From Luteimonas sp. FCS-9 (GTDB taxonomy: Bacteria; Pseudomonadota; Gammaproteobacteria; Xanthomonadales; Xanthomonadaceae): 64,000 nt of DNA. This document shows positions 8,995 to 16,948 of the stretch, in pieces; within the stretch, counting starts at the first letter, position 1; every line of letters begins with the position of its first letter. The position numbers and the translations under genes were made by a program. The notes beneath the pieces were generated by a model that was not told where the DNA came from, did not search any database, and was given only the letters and a program-made list of their open reading frames with translations. The stretch spans positions 62,001-126,000 of the forward strand of contig NZ_LASZ01000010.1 in the NCBI RefSeq assembly GCF_001014645.1. Reading direction: 5' to 3'.

Positions 8995-9471
8995 TTACCG
9001 ACCGCCTCGGCGAGACTCGACGGGCCGTAGTGACGAGATCTGATCGTTCATGCGCATGCGTTCGAAATTGCGCACATCCCGATTGATGATTTCGCAGCGG
9101 CCGCGGAAATCTGCGTGCTCGCAGACTTCCCATGCGCCGCGCACCTCGACCGAGCTGATCATGTCGTTCATGCCGACACTTCGCATATCGCGAATGCCTT
9201 GGCTGAACGACTGCACGCGGCCTTTGAAATCGGCGTGTTCGTACACCGTGATCGACGGGCCGTAGCGGTCGGAACGCGCGTCGCGGCGTCCGCGTCCCCA
9301 ACGCTCGTCTCGATCGTTACGTTCGCGGCGAGCCCACCGCTCGTCTCGATCGTCATACACGTGGCGATCGTCGTATCCGTACCGATCGTCATCATGAAAC
9401 GCCTGAGCGGTGCCCGTACCGGCAAGGGACAGCGCTGCAAGTACAAGTGCGGTGCGGAGACTTGCTGACAT
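8995..9471 (-). CDS. Secreted beta/gamma-crystallin-like protein
   Basis: From the Met at 9471 the product is 158 residues: a signal peptide (MSASLRTALVLAALSLAGTGTAQA), a strongly charged Asp/Arg/Tyr-rich linker (about residues 25-70), then two Greek-key repeats. The first contains ITVYEHADFKGR and NDMISS, the second CEHADFRGRC and NDQISS; N/D-N/D-x-x-S/T-S is the calcium-binding signature of microbial beta/gamma-crystallins. It is probably an extracytoplasmic Ca-binding or stress protein. Codon bias is weaker than in the neighbours. It is not in an operon with the genes beside it. Confidence 0.85.
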   Translation of the reverse strand: MSASLRTALVLAALSLAGTGTAQAFHDDDRYGYDDRHVYDDRDERWARRERNDRDERWGRGRRDARSDRYGPSITVYEHADFKGRVQSFSQGIRDMRSVGMNDMISSVEVRGAWEVCEHADFRGRCEIINRDVRNFERMRMNDQISSLRPVESRRGGR

Positions 9472-9604
9472 GATGGGTCCTTGGGATGTGGTGTCGGGCG
9501 AGCACACCGTAGCCACGCACAGCTGAAGAATGGCTGGCCGAATCCGACACGAGCGCCTGCCTGATGTGCCGCGGTCGGCGTCTGTTACACCTTCCGCAAG
9601 GCGT

Positions 9605-9937
9605 CTGCCAGCAGCGCCAGCCACAACGCCAGCCACGCCCCACGCCCCACGCCAGCGTCCCATATCGCGCCAGGCCAGCCGCCAGGGGCCGGCCTCATGC
9701 CGGCCGCCGGCGCTGCGCCGAGCGCAACGCGTCGGCCGCGCGCAGGCCGTAGAGGTAGACGCCGGTCGCGCACAGCGCGGTCAGCATCGCGCCGAACGCG
9801 CACCACAGCCAGCGCACCGGCCAGCCGCCGAACGTGCCGAAGTGCAGCGGGTCGGCCAATTCGGCGATGCGCTTTGCAGCCCCATGTCGCGGCCGTCGCG
9901 CAGGTCGGCGACCGTGTCGTCGCGCAGACCGAAGCCG
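9605..9937 (-). pseudogene. Truncated duplicate of the PepSY gene 3' end
   Basis: About 270 bases (best from 9671 to 9937) match 11461-11731 almost base for base; the latter is the 3' end of the intact PepSY gene and the small ORF behind it. Differences include a missing GGCC near 9690 and one lost base near 9875 (CTTTGCAG against CTGGTGCAG), so neither reading frame is intact. Weaker similarity continues left to about 9605. The match stops abruptly at about 9937, where a glycosyltransferase remnant on the other strand begins. This is a rearrangement scar. Confidence 0.85.
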
Positions 9938-10286
9938 CGCTGGAGATCGTGATCGTCGACGACGGCTCGCGCGACGGCTCGCCAGAGCTGGTCGGCCACC
10001 GCGAGCACGGCAGCAACGCGCTCAAGTCGTTCGGTCCCTCGCGCTGCGGGTGTACCGGCACGTGATCGGCAGCGAGCGCATGCTCGAGTTCTACCGGCGC
10101 CAGGCCGGGATCACGCCGCGCTGGCTGCGCATGGCCAAGGCCGAGTTCCGCACCAAGCCGGCGCCGACGTTCTGGGAGCTGCGCGCCTACCTCTGGCTGC
10201 TGTTCCGTGCGCCGGTCCCGCTGACCAAGCGCATCGAGCACGGGCTGGGCATGCTCGGTCATTTCCTGCGCGCGCGCCGGCGCTGA
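9938..10286 (+). pseudogene. Glycosyltransferase remnant (frameshifted)
   Basis: Immediately after the PepSY duplicate, one frame reads LEIVIVDDGSRDGSPELV, the DDGS motif of family 2 glycosyltransferases with no N-terminus before it. Near 10040 similarity seems to shift to another frame, reading YRHVIGSERMLEFYRRQAG and on to RIEHGLGMLGHFLRARRR before the stop at 10284-10286. The start and middle are missing, so this looks like a chimera or internal deletion of one or two glycosyltransferase genes. The family of the C-terminal part is not certain. galE ends 5 bases further on, on the opposite strand. Confidence 0.6.
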
Positions 10287-10290
10287 GGCG

Positions 10291-11268
10291 TCAGGCGGTG
10301 CCCGCGCCGTCGTGCCAGCGCCATGCGGTGGCGACGATGTCGTCGAGCCGGGTGTAGTCGGGCCGCCAGCCCAGTTCGCGGCGTGCCAGGTCGCTGGCGG
10401 CCACGAGCACCGCGGGGTCGCCGGCCCGGCGCGGGGCGATGTCGACCGGTACCGGGCGGCCGCCGACGCGCTCGACGGCCGCCACGACCTCGCGCACCGA
10501 GAAGCCCTGGCCGTTGCCGAGGTTGAACGCGTGTGCGCCGGCGTGCGTTTCCATGTAGCCCAGGGCCCGCCAGTGCGCCTGGGCCAGGTCGTCGACGTGG
10601 ATGTAGTCGCGCACGCAGGTGCCGTCGGGCGTGGGCCAGTCGTCGCCGAAGATGCGCAGGCGGCCTCCGTCGCCGCGGGCGGCGGCGATCGCGTTGGGGA
10701 TCAGATGGGTCTCGGGCGCGTGCCCCTCGCCGATCGCGCCGTCGGGGCTGGCGCCGGCGGCGTTGAAGTAGCGCAACGCGACCGAGCGCAGCCCGTGCGC
10801 GTCGGCCACGTCGCGCAGCATGCGCTCGACCATCAGCTTGCTGGCGCCGTAGGGATTGATCGGCGCGGTGGGGTGGGATTCGTCGATCCGGTCGCGCACC
10901 GGCTCGCCGAACACCGCGGCCGTCGACGAGAACACCAGCCGCCCGACGCCGTGGCGCCGCATCGCACGCAGCAGGTTGAGCGTGCCGACGACGTTGTTGT
11001 CGTAGTAGTCGAGCGGCAGGCGCACCGACTCGCCCACCAGCGAACGCGCGCAGAAGTGCATCACCGCGTCGAACGGCCCGGCCTCGAACACTGCGTCCAG
11101 CGCGGCGGGCTCGAGCAGGTCGGCTTCGACCAGCCGGCCGTAGCGCGCGGCCTCGCGGTGGCCGGTCGACAGGTTGTCGAGGATCGTGACCGCAGTGCCG
11201 CGCGCGTGGAGCCATTTGGCCATGTGGCTGCCGATGTAGCCGGCGCCGCCGCAGATCAGGATCGACAT
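10291..11268 (-). CDS. galE: UDP-glucose 4-epimerase
   Basis: Interconverts UDP-glucose and UDP-galactose with bound NAD, feeding surface polysaccharide synthesis. The 325-residue protein begins MSILICGGAGYIGSHMAKWL (Rossmann GxxGxxG), with STAAVFG and the catalytic YGASK (Tyr-x3-Lys) and a C-terminal region containing ELGWRPDY, all typical of GalE. The frame is open 48 codons upstream of the chosen ATG at 11268, but homology begins there. It lies beside glycosyltransferase genes and remnants, which fits its role. Related NDP-sugar epimerases cannot be excluded by motifs alone. Confidence 0.9.
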   Translation of the reverse strand: MSILICGGAGYIGSHMAKWLHARGTAVTILDNLSTGHREAARYGRLVEADLLEPAALDAVFEAGPFDAVMHFCARSLVGESVRLPLDYYDNNVVGTLNLLRAMRRHGVGRLVFSSTAAVFGEPVRDRIDESHPTAPINPYGASKLMVERMLRDVADAHGLRSVALRYFNAAGASPDGAIGEGHAPETHLIPNAIAAARGDGGRLRIFGDDWPTPDGTCVRDYIHVDDLAQAHWRALGYMETHAGAHAFNLGNGQGFSVREVVAAVERVGGRPVPVDIAPRRAGDPAVLVAASDLARRELGWRPDYTRLDDIVATAWRWHDGAGTA

Positions 11269-11375
11269 CGGGTGGCGCTCCGGACGAAGGGACGTCCGGA
11301 CGGGGCGGCTGCCGGGCGGTATCGGCGACGCTAGGCGCGCCGATGTCGGGGCCGCGTGGCCGCGGGTGCCGAACC

Positions 11376-11492
11376 TCAGCCGCGCAGTGCAATCGACAGC
11401 AGCGCGGCCCACAGCGCGAGCAGCGCCAGCCAGGCCCAGCGCCAGCGGCCCATGCCGCGCCAGGCCAGCCGCCAGGGGCCGGCCGGCCTCAT
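11376..11492 (-). CDS. 38-residue single-helix membrane protein candidate
   Basis: The ATG at 11492-11490 overlaps the PepSY stop codon as ATGA, suggesting coupled translation. The predicted peptide starts MRPAGPWRLAWRGMGRWRW and continues into one hydrophobic helix (AWLALLALWAALLSIAL), giving a positively charged N-terminus and a single membrane span. Such tiny membrane proteins are plausible partners of PepSY/TonB receptor units, but I know no named family for this one. The duplicated copy near 9690 is frame-disrupted, so conservation cannot be judged from it. Confidence 0.4.
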   Translation of the reverse strand: MRPAGPWRLAWRGMGRWRWAWLALLALWAALLSIALRG

Positions 11493-12628
11493 GTTGGCCG
11501 CCGGCGCTGCGCCGAGCGCAACGCGTCGGCCACGCGCAGGCCGTAGAGGTAGACGCCGGTCGCGCACAGCGCGGTCAGCATCGCGCCGAACGCGCACCAC
11601 AGCCAGCGCACCGGCCAGCCGCCGAACGTGCCGAAGTGCAGCGGGTCGGCCAGTTCGGCGATGCGCTGGTGCAGCCCCATGTCGCGGCCGTCGCGCAGGC
11701 CGGCGACTGTGCCGTCGCGCAGGTCGAAGCCGATCGCGTTCGCGCGGTCGCGCACCAGCCAGGCCTGGGCCTGGCCGTCGACCAGCAGCGCCGAGGACGA
11801 GACGTCGTGCACGCCGCGGATGCGCAGCTGCGGCCAGCGCCGCGCCGCCTCGGCGATCGCGCGGTCGATCGCGGCCGGATCGGCCGGGCCCACGGTCGCG
11901 TCGTCGCCGGGCAGCGCGATCTTCGCCGCCGGTCCGGCGCCGCCGCCCAGCGATTCGACCAGGTACCAGCCGCCGGTCAGGCCGATCAGCGCGACGAACC
12001 ACAGGCTCCAGACACCGGCCAGCCGGTGCACGTCGCCCCACAGTCGCCGCGGCCGGTCGCCGCGCGGCCAGGTCCCGAACCCGCGCCACCAGCGCTTGTA
12101 GATGACCAGGCTGCTGACCAGCGACAGCAACAGCGGCATCGACAGCGCCGCCACCAGCGGCACGCCGATCTTCAGCGGCAGCATCAGGTGGCGATGGGTG
12201 TTGCGCAGGATCCGCTGGGCGTTGAACCAGGGGGTATCGCCGGTCACGCGGCCGCTGCCCGGATCGATCCAGACGAAGCGGCGCCGGCCGTCGGGCAGGC
12301 GCATCACCGCGCGGGCGGCGAAGCGCGAGGCGTGCGGCGCAGCCAGCGATTCGAGCGTCCACGCCGGATAGGCGCGCTGCACCCCGGCGACCAGCGTGCC
12401 CCAGCTCGCGTGCTGCGTGGGCGGCGGCACCCGCGCCTCGGGGAACACCAGCCAGTCGATCTCCTGCGACACCGTCGCCAGCGTGCCGGTCAGGCACACG
12501 AAGCCCATCAGCAGCGACAGCTTGAGCCCGACCCAGCTGTGCAGGTCGAACCACAGCCGGCGGCCACCGGTCTTCTTCGCGGCGGCGGCGGGCGGGCGCT
12601 GGCGGCAGGCGGACGCGTCGGCGTGCAT
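11489..12628 (-). CDS. PepSY-associated transmembrane protein
   Basis: The 379-residue inner-membrane protein has an N-terminal cytoplasmic stretch, a helix starting WVGLKLSLLMGFVCLTGTLA, a long periplasmic PepSY-like section, two central helices (about residues 155-240) and a C-terminal helix (FGAMLTALCATGVYLYGL). This architecture is that of PepSY_TM proteins encoded next to siderophore receptors, often proposed to reduce ferric siderophores or pass electrons. It starts 4 bases after the TonB receptor stop, so the two form an operon with the receptor first. Its 3' end has been duplicated at 9605-9937. Confidence 0.88.
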   Translation of the reverse strand: MHADASACRQRPPAAAAKKTGGRRLWFDLHSWVGLKLSLLMGFVCLTGTLATVSQEIDWLVFPEARVPPPTQHASWGTLVAGVQRAYPAWTLESLAAPHASRFAARAVMRLPDGRRRFVWIDPGSGRVTGDTPWFNAQRILRNTHRHLMLPLKIGVPLVAALSMPLLLSLVSSLVIYKRWWRGFGTWPRGDRPRRLWGDVHRLAGVWSLWFVALIGLTGGWYLVESLGGGAGPAAKIALPGDDATVGPADPAAIDRAIAEAARRWPQLRIRGVHDVSSSALLVDGQAQAWLVRDRANAIGFDLRDGTVAGLRDGRDMGLHQRIAELADPLHFGTFGGWPVRWLWCAFGAMLTALCATGVYLYGLRVADALRSAQRRRPT

Positions 12629-12632
12629 CGGT

Positions 12633-14765
12633 TCAGAACGTATACGCGGCCTGCAGGTACAGCCGTCGCGGCTCGCCGGGGAAGTGCCCGGTGCGCCCGG
12701 TGAACCCGCTGGCCGCGTAGACCTTGTCGAACAGGTTCTTGACGTTGGCCTGGAACTTCCAGCGTCGCCAGTGCGTCTGCCAGCTCAGGTCGAACACCGT
12801 GTACGGCTTGACCCGCTGGCCGTCCAGGCTCAGGCGCTCGCCGGTGTGGTCCAGGCCGAAGCCGACCGCCGAGGCCAGGGCGGGCAGGTCGTAGCGGGTC
12901 CACACCCCGAGCTTGTTGCGCGGCGCGTTGGCGAAGCGGTCGCCGGCGGCGTTGACGATGCCGTTGCTGCCGGCGTCGACCACGCGGGCGTCGTTGTACG
13001 CGTAGGCGACGTTGAGCACCCAGCGCTCGGTCAGGTCGGCGAGCAGGTCGACCTCCAGGCCCTCGCTGCGCACCAGGCCCAGCGGCGCGAGCTGGTTGAC
13101 GCCGTCGACGACCTCGCCGGTGGCCTGCACGATGTTGCTGCGCTCGATGCGGTAGAGCGCGGTGCCGAGCGTGACGCGGCCATCGGCGAACGCCGTCTTG
13201 AGTCCGGCCTCCCACTGCCGGCTGCGCTCGGCGTCGAACGGGCCGCCGGCCGCCGGATCCTGGCTGCCCGTGGCCTGCGGCAGGAAGCCGCTGGCGACGT
13301 TGGCGTAGGCGTTGACGCCCTCGCGCAGCGTCACGGTGCTGCCCAGGCGCCAGCTCAGGTCGCGGCCCTCGACCCGGCTGCCGCCGATCCGGTCCTCGTC
13401 CTCGAAGCCGTCCCAGCGCAGGCCGGCGAGCACCTGCCAGCGCGGCGTGATCGCGATCTCGTCCTGCACGTAGGCGCCGTAGCGCAGCCCGCGCGTGCGG
13501 GTGCCGCGCCAGGGCAGGGTGTCGAGTCCGTAGTCGAAGTACCCGCTGCGTCCGTAGACCGGCGCGCGCAGGTCGATGCCCGGCACCGGACCGGCGCCAC
13601 GGGCCAGGTCGGCGCTGTTGGCGGTCTGCGCGGCGAAGTCGGCATCCAGGCGGTAGCCGTCGGCGCCGAACAGCAGCGTGTGGCCGAGCGCGCCGGTCGA
13701 GAAACGCCAGACCGCGTTGCCGGCGACGGTCAGTCCCTCGTTGTCGCGGATCTGGTTGCGCAACTGCCGGGTCATCCATTCGGCGCGGCCGTCGCCGTCG
13801 CGGTCGATCAGCCCCATCGGCTCGTGGTAGATCTGGTGCTCGCCGTTCTCGAACCAGCGTGCCGAAAGGTCCACGTCCCAGTCCGCAGACGGCGAGGCGC
13901 GGTACTGCACCAGCGCCACGCGCGCGTCCATGTCGAGGAAATCAGTGGCCTCGTTGTGGTTCCAGCGACGATCGGTCAGGAAGACGCCGTCGTCGGTCAC
14001 CGGCACGCCGCGCAGCCGGTTGCCGCCGAGGTTCTGTTCGATGTCGGTCAGCTGCAGCGTCAGCTCGCCGGTGGCGCCGACGTCGAAGGCCAGCGACGCG
14101 TCGCCGATCCGGCTCTCGCTGTCGGCGTTCCAGCGCACGCCCTCGTCGCCGTCGGCATGCGCGCCGACCCGGTAGCGCACGCGCTCCGACAGCGGGCCGG
14201 TCGCCTCGAACGAACCGGCCGCGAACGCGGCGTTGCCGGCCGCCAGTTCGATCCGGCGCAGCGCCCGGCGCTGCGGCTTGCGGGTCACGTAGTTGATGAT
14301 CCCGCCGGGCTCGCCGCCGCCGTAGAGCGCGCCGGCCGGCCCCTTGAGCACCTCCAGCCGCTCGATGTTGAACAGCTGCGGCACCGAGAAGCCGGCGTAG
14401 GGATCGCCGCGCAGGCCATCGTAGAGCACGTTCTCCTGGCGGAATCCGCGCAGTGTGACGCCGGCGTAGCTGAAGAAGCTCACGCCGCTGATGCTGCGGT
14501 ACAGGTCGGTCACTTCGTAGGCGGCCTGATCGTCGATCAGCTCGCGCGGCAGCACCTGGACCGAGGCCGGCACCTGCGACAGCGGCGTGCCGGTGCGGGT
14601 CGCGACCGCGGCGTCGTCGCTGCGGTAGAGCGCCTGCGCGCGGCCGACGACGCGCACCGCGTCGAGCTCGGTGGCCTGCGGCGGTTCGGCCGCGGAGGCG
14701 ATGGACGGGGCGAGTGCGACGGCCAGCCACCAGGCCAGCGGGCGGAACGGGGAACGCGGGGACAA
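12633..14765 (-). CDS. TonB-dependent siderophore receptor
   Basis: An outer-membrane receptor of 710 residues with a signal peptide ending ASAAEPP, a plug domain (about residues 45-160, with SQVPASVQVLPRELI, VTLRGF and VLKGPAGALYGGGEPGG) and a C-terminal beta-barrel ending in an aromatic residue (YLQAAYTF). The plug motifs are those of ferric-siderophore receptors (FhuA/FoxA/FcuA class), importing an iron chelate through TonB. It heads an operon with the PepSY protein. A Fur-like box lies at 14806-14822, about 40 bases upstream of the start, in keeping with iron regulation. The ligand cannot be told from sequence. Confidence 0.93.
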   Translation of the reverse strand: MSPRSPFRPLAWWLAVALAPSIASAAEPPQATELDAVRVVGRAQALYRSDDAAVATRTGTPLSQVPASVQVLPRELIDDQAAYEVTDLYRSISGVSFFSYAGVTLRGFRQENVLYDGLRGDPYAGFSVPQLFNIERLEVLKGPAGALYGGGEPGGIINYVTRKPQRRALRRIELAAGNAAFAAGSFEATGPLSERVRYRVGAHADGDEGVRWNADSESRIGDASLAFDVGATGELTLQLTDIEQNLGGNRLRGVPVTDDGVFLTDRRWNHNEATDFLDMDARVALVQYRASPSADWDVDLSARWFENGEHQIYHEPMGLIDRDGDGRAEWMTRQLRNQIRDNEGLTVAGNAVWRFSTGALGHTLLFGADGYRLDADFAAQTANSADLARGAGPVPGIDLRAPVYGRSGYFDYGLDTLPWRGTRTRGLRYGAYVQDEIAITPRWQVLAGLRWDGFEDEDRIGGSRVEGRDLSWRLGSTVTLREGVNAYANVASGFLPQATGSQDPAAGGPFDAERSRQWEAGLKTAFADGRVTLGTALYRIERSNIVQATGEVVDGVNQLAPLGLVRSEGLEVDLLADLTERWVLNVAYAYNDARVVDAGSNGIVNAAGDRFANAPRNKLGVWTRYDLPALASAVGFGLDHTGERLSLDGQRVKPYTVFDLSWQTHWRRWKFQANVKNLFDKVYAASGFTGRTGHFPGEPRRLYLQAAYTF

Positions 14766-14805
14766 GGGCGGCCTGCAGAAGCGAAAGTCGGCCGACGAGT
14801 ATAAA

Positions 14806-14822
14806 TGAAATCAATTCTCATT
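14806..14822 (-). promoter_or_regulatory. Possible Fur box before the TonB receptor
   Basis: On the minus strand the sequence AATGAGAATTGATTTCA matches the core Fur consensus AATGATAATNATTATCA at about 12 of 16 informative positions. It stands out as an AT-rich island in very GC-rich DNA just upstream of a siderophore receptor gene. Binding is inferred, not shown. Confidence 0.5.
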
Positions 14823-14853
14823 CGTTTCTTGCGCAACCGCCCAGCCCTTACGG

Positions 14854-16404
14854 CTACCAGCGCAGCGGCCGGCGGGCGATCTCGCGCGACAGCGCCGCGT
14901 GCAGTCGCTCGGCTTCGGCGAGCGGCACGAAGCGCAACCGCAGCTGCGGCGCCAGCGGATGCGCGCCGGCGGTGTCGAGCCACAGCGAGGCCATCCCGGT
15001 CCAGCGGTCGAGCGGCGACTGGCGCAGTTCCACCGCCTGCAGCTTGCCGATCTCGGCAAAGCGCCAGTGCCGCCGCCACCAGCCCTCGCGCACGGCGACC
15101 ATCGCCGCGTCGACCGCGTAGCCGGCGCGCGCGGCATGGCGGTGCGCGACGAACGCCGACCACGGCAGCCACAGCAGGCCGAGCAGGCCCCAGCGGCCGA
15201 AAAACCAGCCCAGCACGACGCACAGCGCGGCCGTCGGCAGCCACGCGCCGAGCGCCAGCCGCAGCCAGGCGCGCCGATGCAGCGGCCGCCACTGCGTCGG
15301 CGGCCAGGCCGCGACCGCGGCGACGTCGCGCACGATCGCGTCGCAGGCCGCGGCCGTCGCGATCGGCGCCAGCGCATCGAGCCCGCGGCCGTCCTGCTGC
15401 CCCTGGCCGTCGCTGCCGCGTGCGCTGGCGGTGTCGATCTCCAGCGTGCGCCGCGCGAACAGCCGGTGCAGCACGCCCTCGCGCAGCGTCCAGGCCTGGA
15501 TGCGCCGGCGCGGCACCGAACTGCGCGAGCGGCTCAGCAGGCCGCGCTCGACGGTCAGCCGGCGGCCCTGCCGCTGCAGCCGGAAGCCGTGATAGCGCAC
15601 CAGCGCCAGCAGCACGGAGAATGCGCGGATCGCGACCAGTACCAGCGCCACCGCGCCGGCCGCCACCAGGGCCTTGGCCATCCAGGTCGCGGCGAACGCA
15701 TTGGCATAGCCGAACGCCTCGCGCCCGCCCTCGACGAGCCAACGGCCGGCGGTGCGGTCGGGAAGCGCCTGGAACGCCAGTGCCAGCGCGCCGGCGACGA
15801 CGATCATGCCGCGGTTGGAGATCAGCCCGAGCTTGACGACCTCGGCCGTCGACAGCGCCAGCAGCGTGTCGCCCGGGGCGGCGTCCGGCGTCGGCTGCGT
15901 CGCGCCGGCGTCGGCATCGGTCCGGCCGCGGTCGCGGATCAGCTGCTCCAACGCCAGCGCCTCGGGCAGGCGCAGCACGCGCATCTGCGCTTCGGGGCGG
16001 GTGCCGCCGGCCGACTCGAGCCGGACCTCGGCCACGCCGACCAGGCGATGCAGCAGCGACTGGTGGATCGCGACGTTGTGGATGCGCGAGTACGGGATCT
16101 GGCGCACGCTGCGCTCGAGCAGGCCGCTGCGCACCACCAGGCGGTCGTCGGCGATGCGGTAGCGGAACGTCAGGTACTGCCACACCGACACCGCGACCAG
16201 CGCCCCGACGCCGATCAGCGGCAGCCAGGCGGGGCCGTCGTCGGCGCGCCGGCCGGCGACCAGCAGCACGACCAGCGGCACGATGAACTGGCGCAGGTTC
16301 TGCAACAGCACGAACAGCCACGAGGCCGGATGCAGCCGACGCTCGGCGTCGCCCGCGTCCGTGCCCGCCGCCGGCGGCAGCGGCGGCGGCTCAGCCGTCG
16401 TCAT
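14854..16404 (-). CDS. bPH2-domain membrane protein, YdbT-like
   Basis: The 516-residue protein has paired hydrophobic helices near the N-terminus (LRQFIVPLVVLLVAG; WLPLIGVGALVAVSVW) followed by repeated bacterial pleckstrin-homology (bPH2/DUF304) domains; the first contains LTFRYRIADDRLVVRSGLLE and IPYSRIHNVAIHQ. More helix pairs occur in the middle and before the last domain. This is the YdbT type, partner of the shorter YdbS-type protein encoded just upstream with a 14-base overlap. Its function is not established; the envelope context (lpxL-like gene, bamD) suggests a membrane role. Confidence 0.85.
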   Translation of the reverse strand: MTTAEPPPLPPAAGTDAGDAERRLHPASWLFVLLQNLRQFIVPLVVLLVAGRRADDGPAWLPLIGVGALVAVSVWQYLTFRYRIADDRLVVRSGLLERSVRQIPYSRIHNVAIHQSLLHRLVGVAEVRLESAGGTRPEAQMRVLRLPEALALEQLIRDRGRTDADAGATQPTPDAAPGDTLLALSTAEVVKLGLISNRGMIVVAGALALAFQALPDRTAGRWLVEGGREAFGYANAFAATWMAKALVAAGAVALVLVAIRAFSVLLALVRYHGFRLQRQGRRLTVERGLLSRSRSSVPRRRIQAWTLREGVLHRLFARRTLEIDTASARGSDGQGQQDGRGLDALAPIATAAACDAIVRDVAAVAAWPPTQWRPLHRRAWLRLALGAWLPTAALCVVLGWFFGRWGLLGLLWLPWSAFVAHRHAARAGYAVDAAMVAVREGWWRRHWRFAEIGKLQAVELRQSPLDRWTGMASLWLDTAGAHPLAPQLRLRFVPLAEAERLHAALSREIARRPLRW

Positions 16405-16948
16405 GGTCGTCGTCGCGCGCCGCGCGCGCGGCCAGCGCGTCGCGCAGGCGCTCGGCCTGGGCGTGCTCGAGGCCCGACAGCGCCACCGCGCTGTTGCGGG
16501 TGCCGGCGGTGTGCACGGTCAGCGTCGACAGCCCGAACGCGCGCTCCAGCGGCCCGCGGCGGATGTCCAGGTGCTGCACGCGGGTGCCCGGCACGCGCAC
16601 GTCGCTGCGCCACAGGTGACCGCGGCGGATGCCCAGGCCGTCGTCGTCGAGCCGCCAGCGCGTGCGCAGCCAGCGCCGCCGCGCGATCCACACCGTCCAG
16701 GCCGGCAGCAGCACCAGCGCGGCGGCATGCGCGGCCAGCGAGGCGGGCGAGCGGCCGAACGCGATCAGGGCCGGCACCAGCGCGACCGACAGCGGCAGCA
16801 GCGTGCCGACCAGCGCGGTGATCGTCGACAGCGTGCGCGCGGCGACCGGAAGCGGCTGCCAGACGTCGGTCTCGACGGCGGGCATGCCCCCGGTCTCGGC
16901 CACCGGCTGCGCCGCCGCGTCGTCTCGGCCGTCGTTCGGCGCGGTCAT
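16391..16948 (-). CDS. bPH2-domain membrane protein, YdbS-like
   Basis: The 185-residue product from ATG 16948 has two hydrophobic helices (about residues 45-85) and one bPH2 domain with WRLDDDGLGIRRGHLWR and VPGTRVQHLDIRRGPLERAF. This is the YdbS type, usually encoded with a YdbT-type protein as here. Its start overlaps the stop of the acyltransferase gene as ATGA (16948-16945), and its end overlaps the start of the YdbT-like gene, so all three are probably translated in a coupled series. The molecular function is unknown. Confidence 0.85.
   Translation of the reverse strand: MTAPNDGRDDAAAQPVAETGGMPAVETDVWQPLPVAARTLSTITALVGTLLPLSVALVPALIAFGRSPASLAAHAAALVLLPAWTVWIARRRWLRTRWRLDDDGLGIRRGHLWRSDVRVPGTRVQHLDIRRGPLERAFGLSTLTVHTAGTRNSAVALSGLEHAQAERLRDALAARAARDDDHDDG

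Noticed and set aside
9472..9604. A small gene upstream of the crystallin-like gene
   Set aside because: No ORF with a ribosome site was seen; this is probably the promoter region of the crystallin-like gene.
12396..14804. An 802-codon plus-strand frame across the TonB receptor
   Set aside because: A shadow of the minus-strand receptor; the composition is Gln/Arg/Val-biased with no domain.
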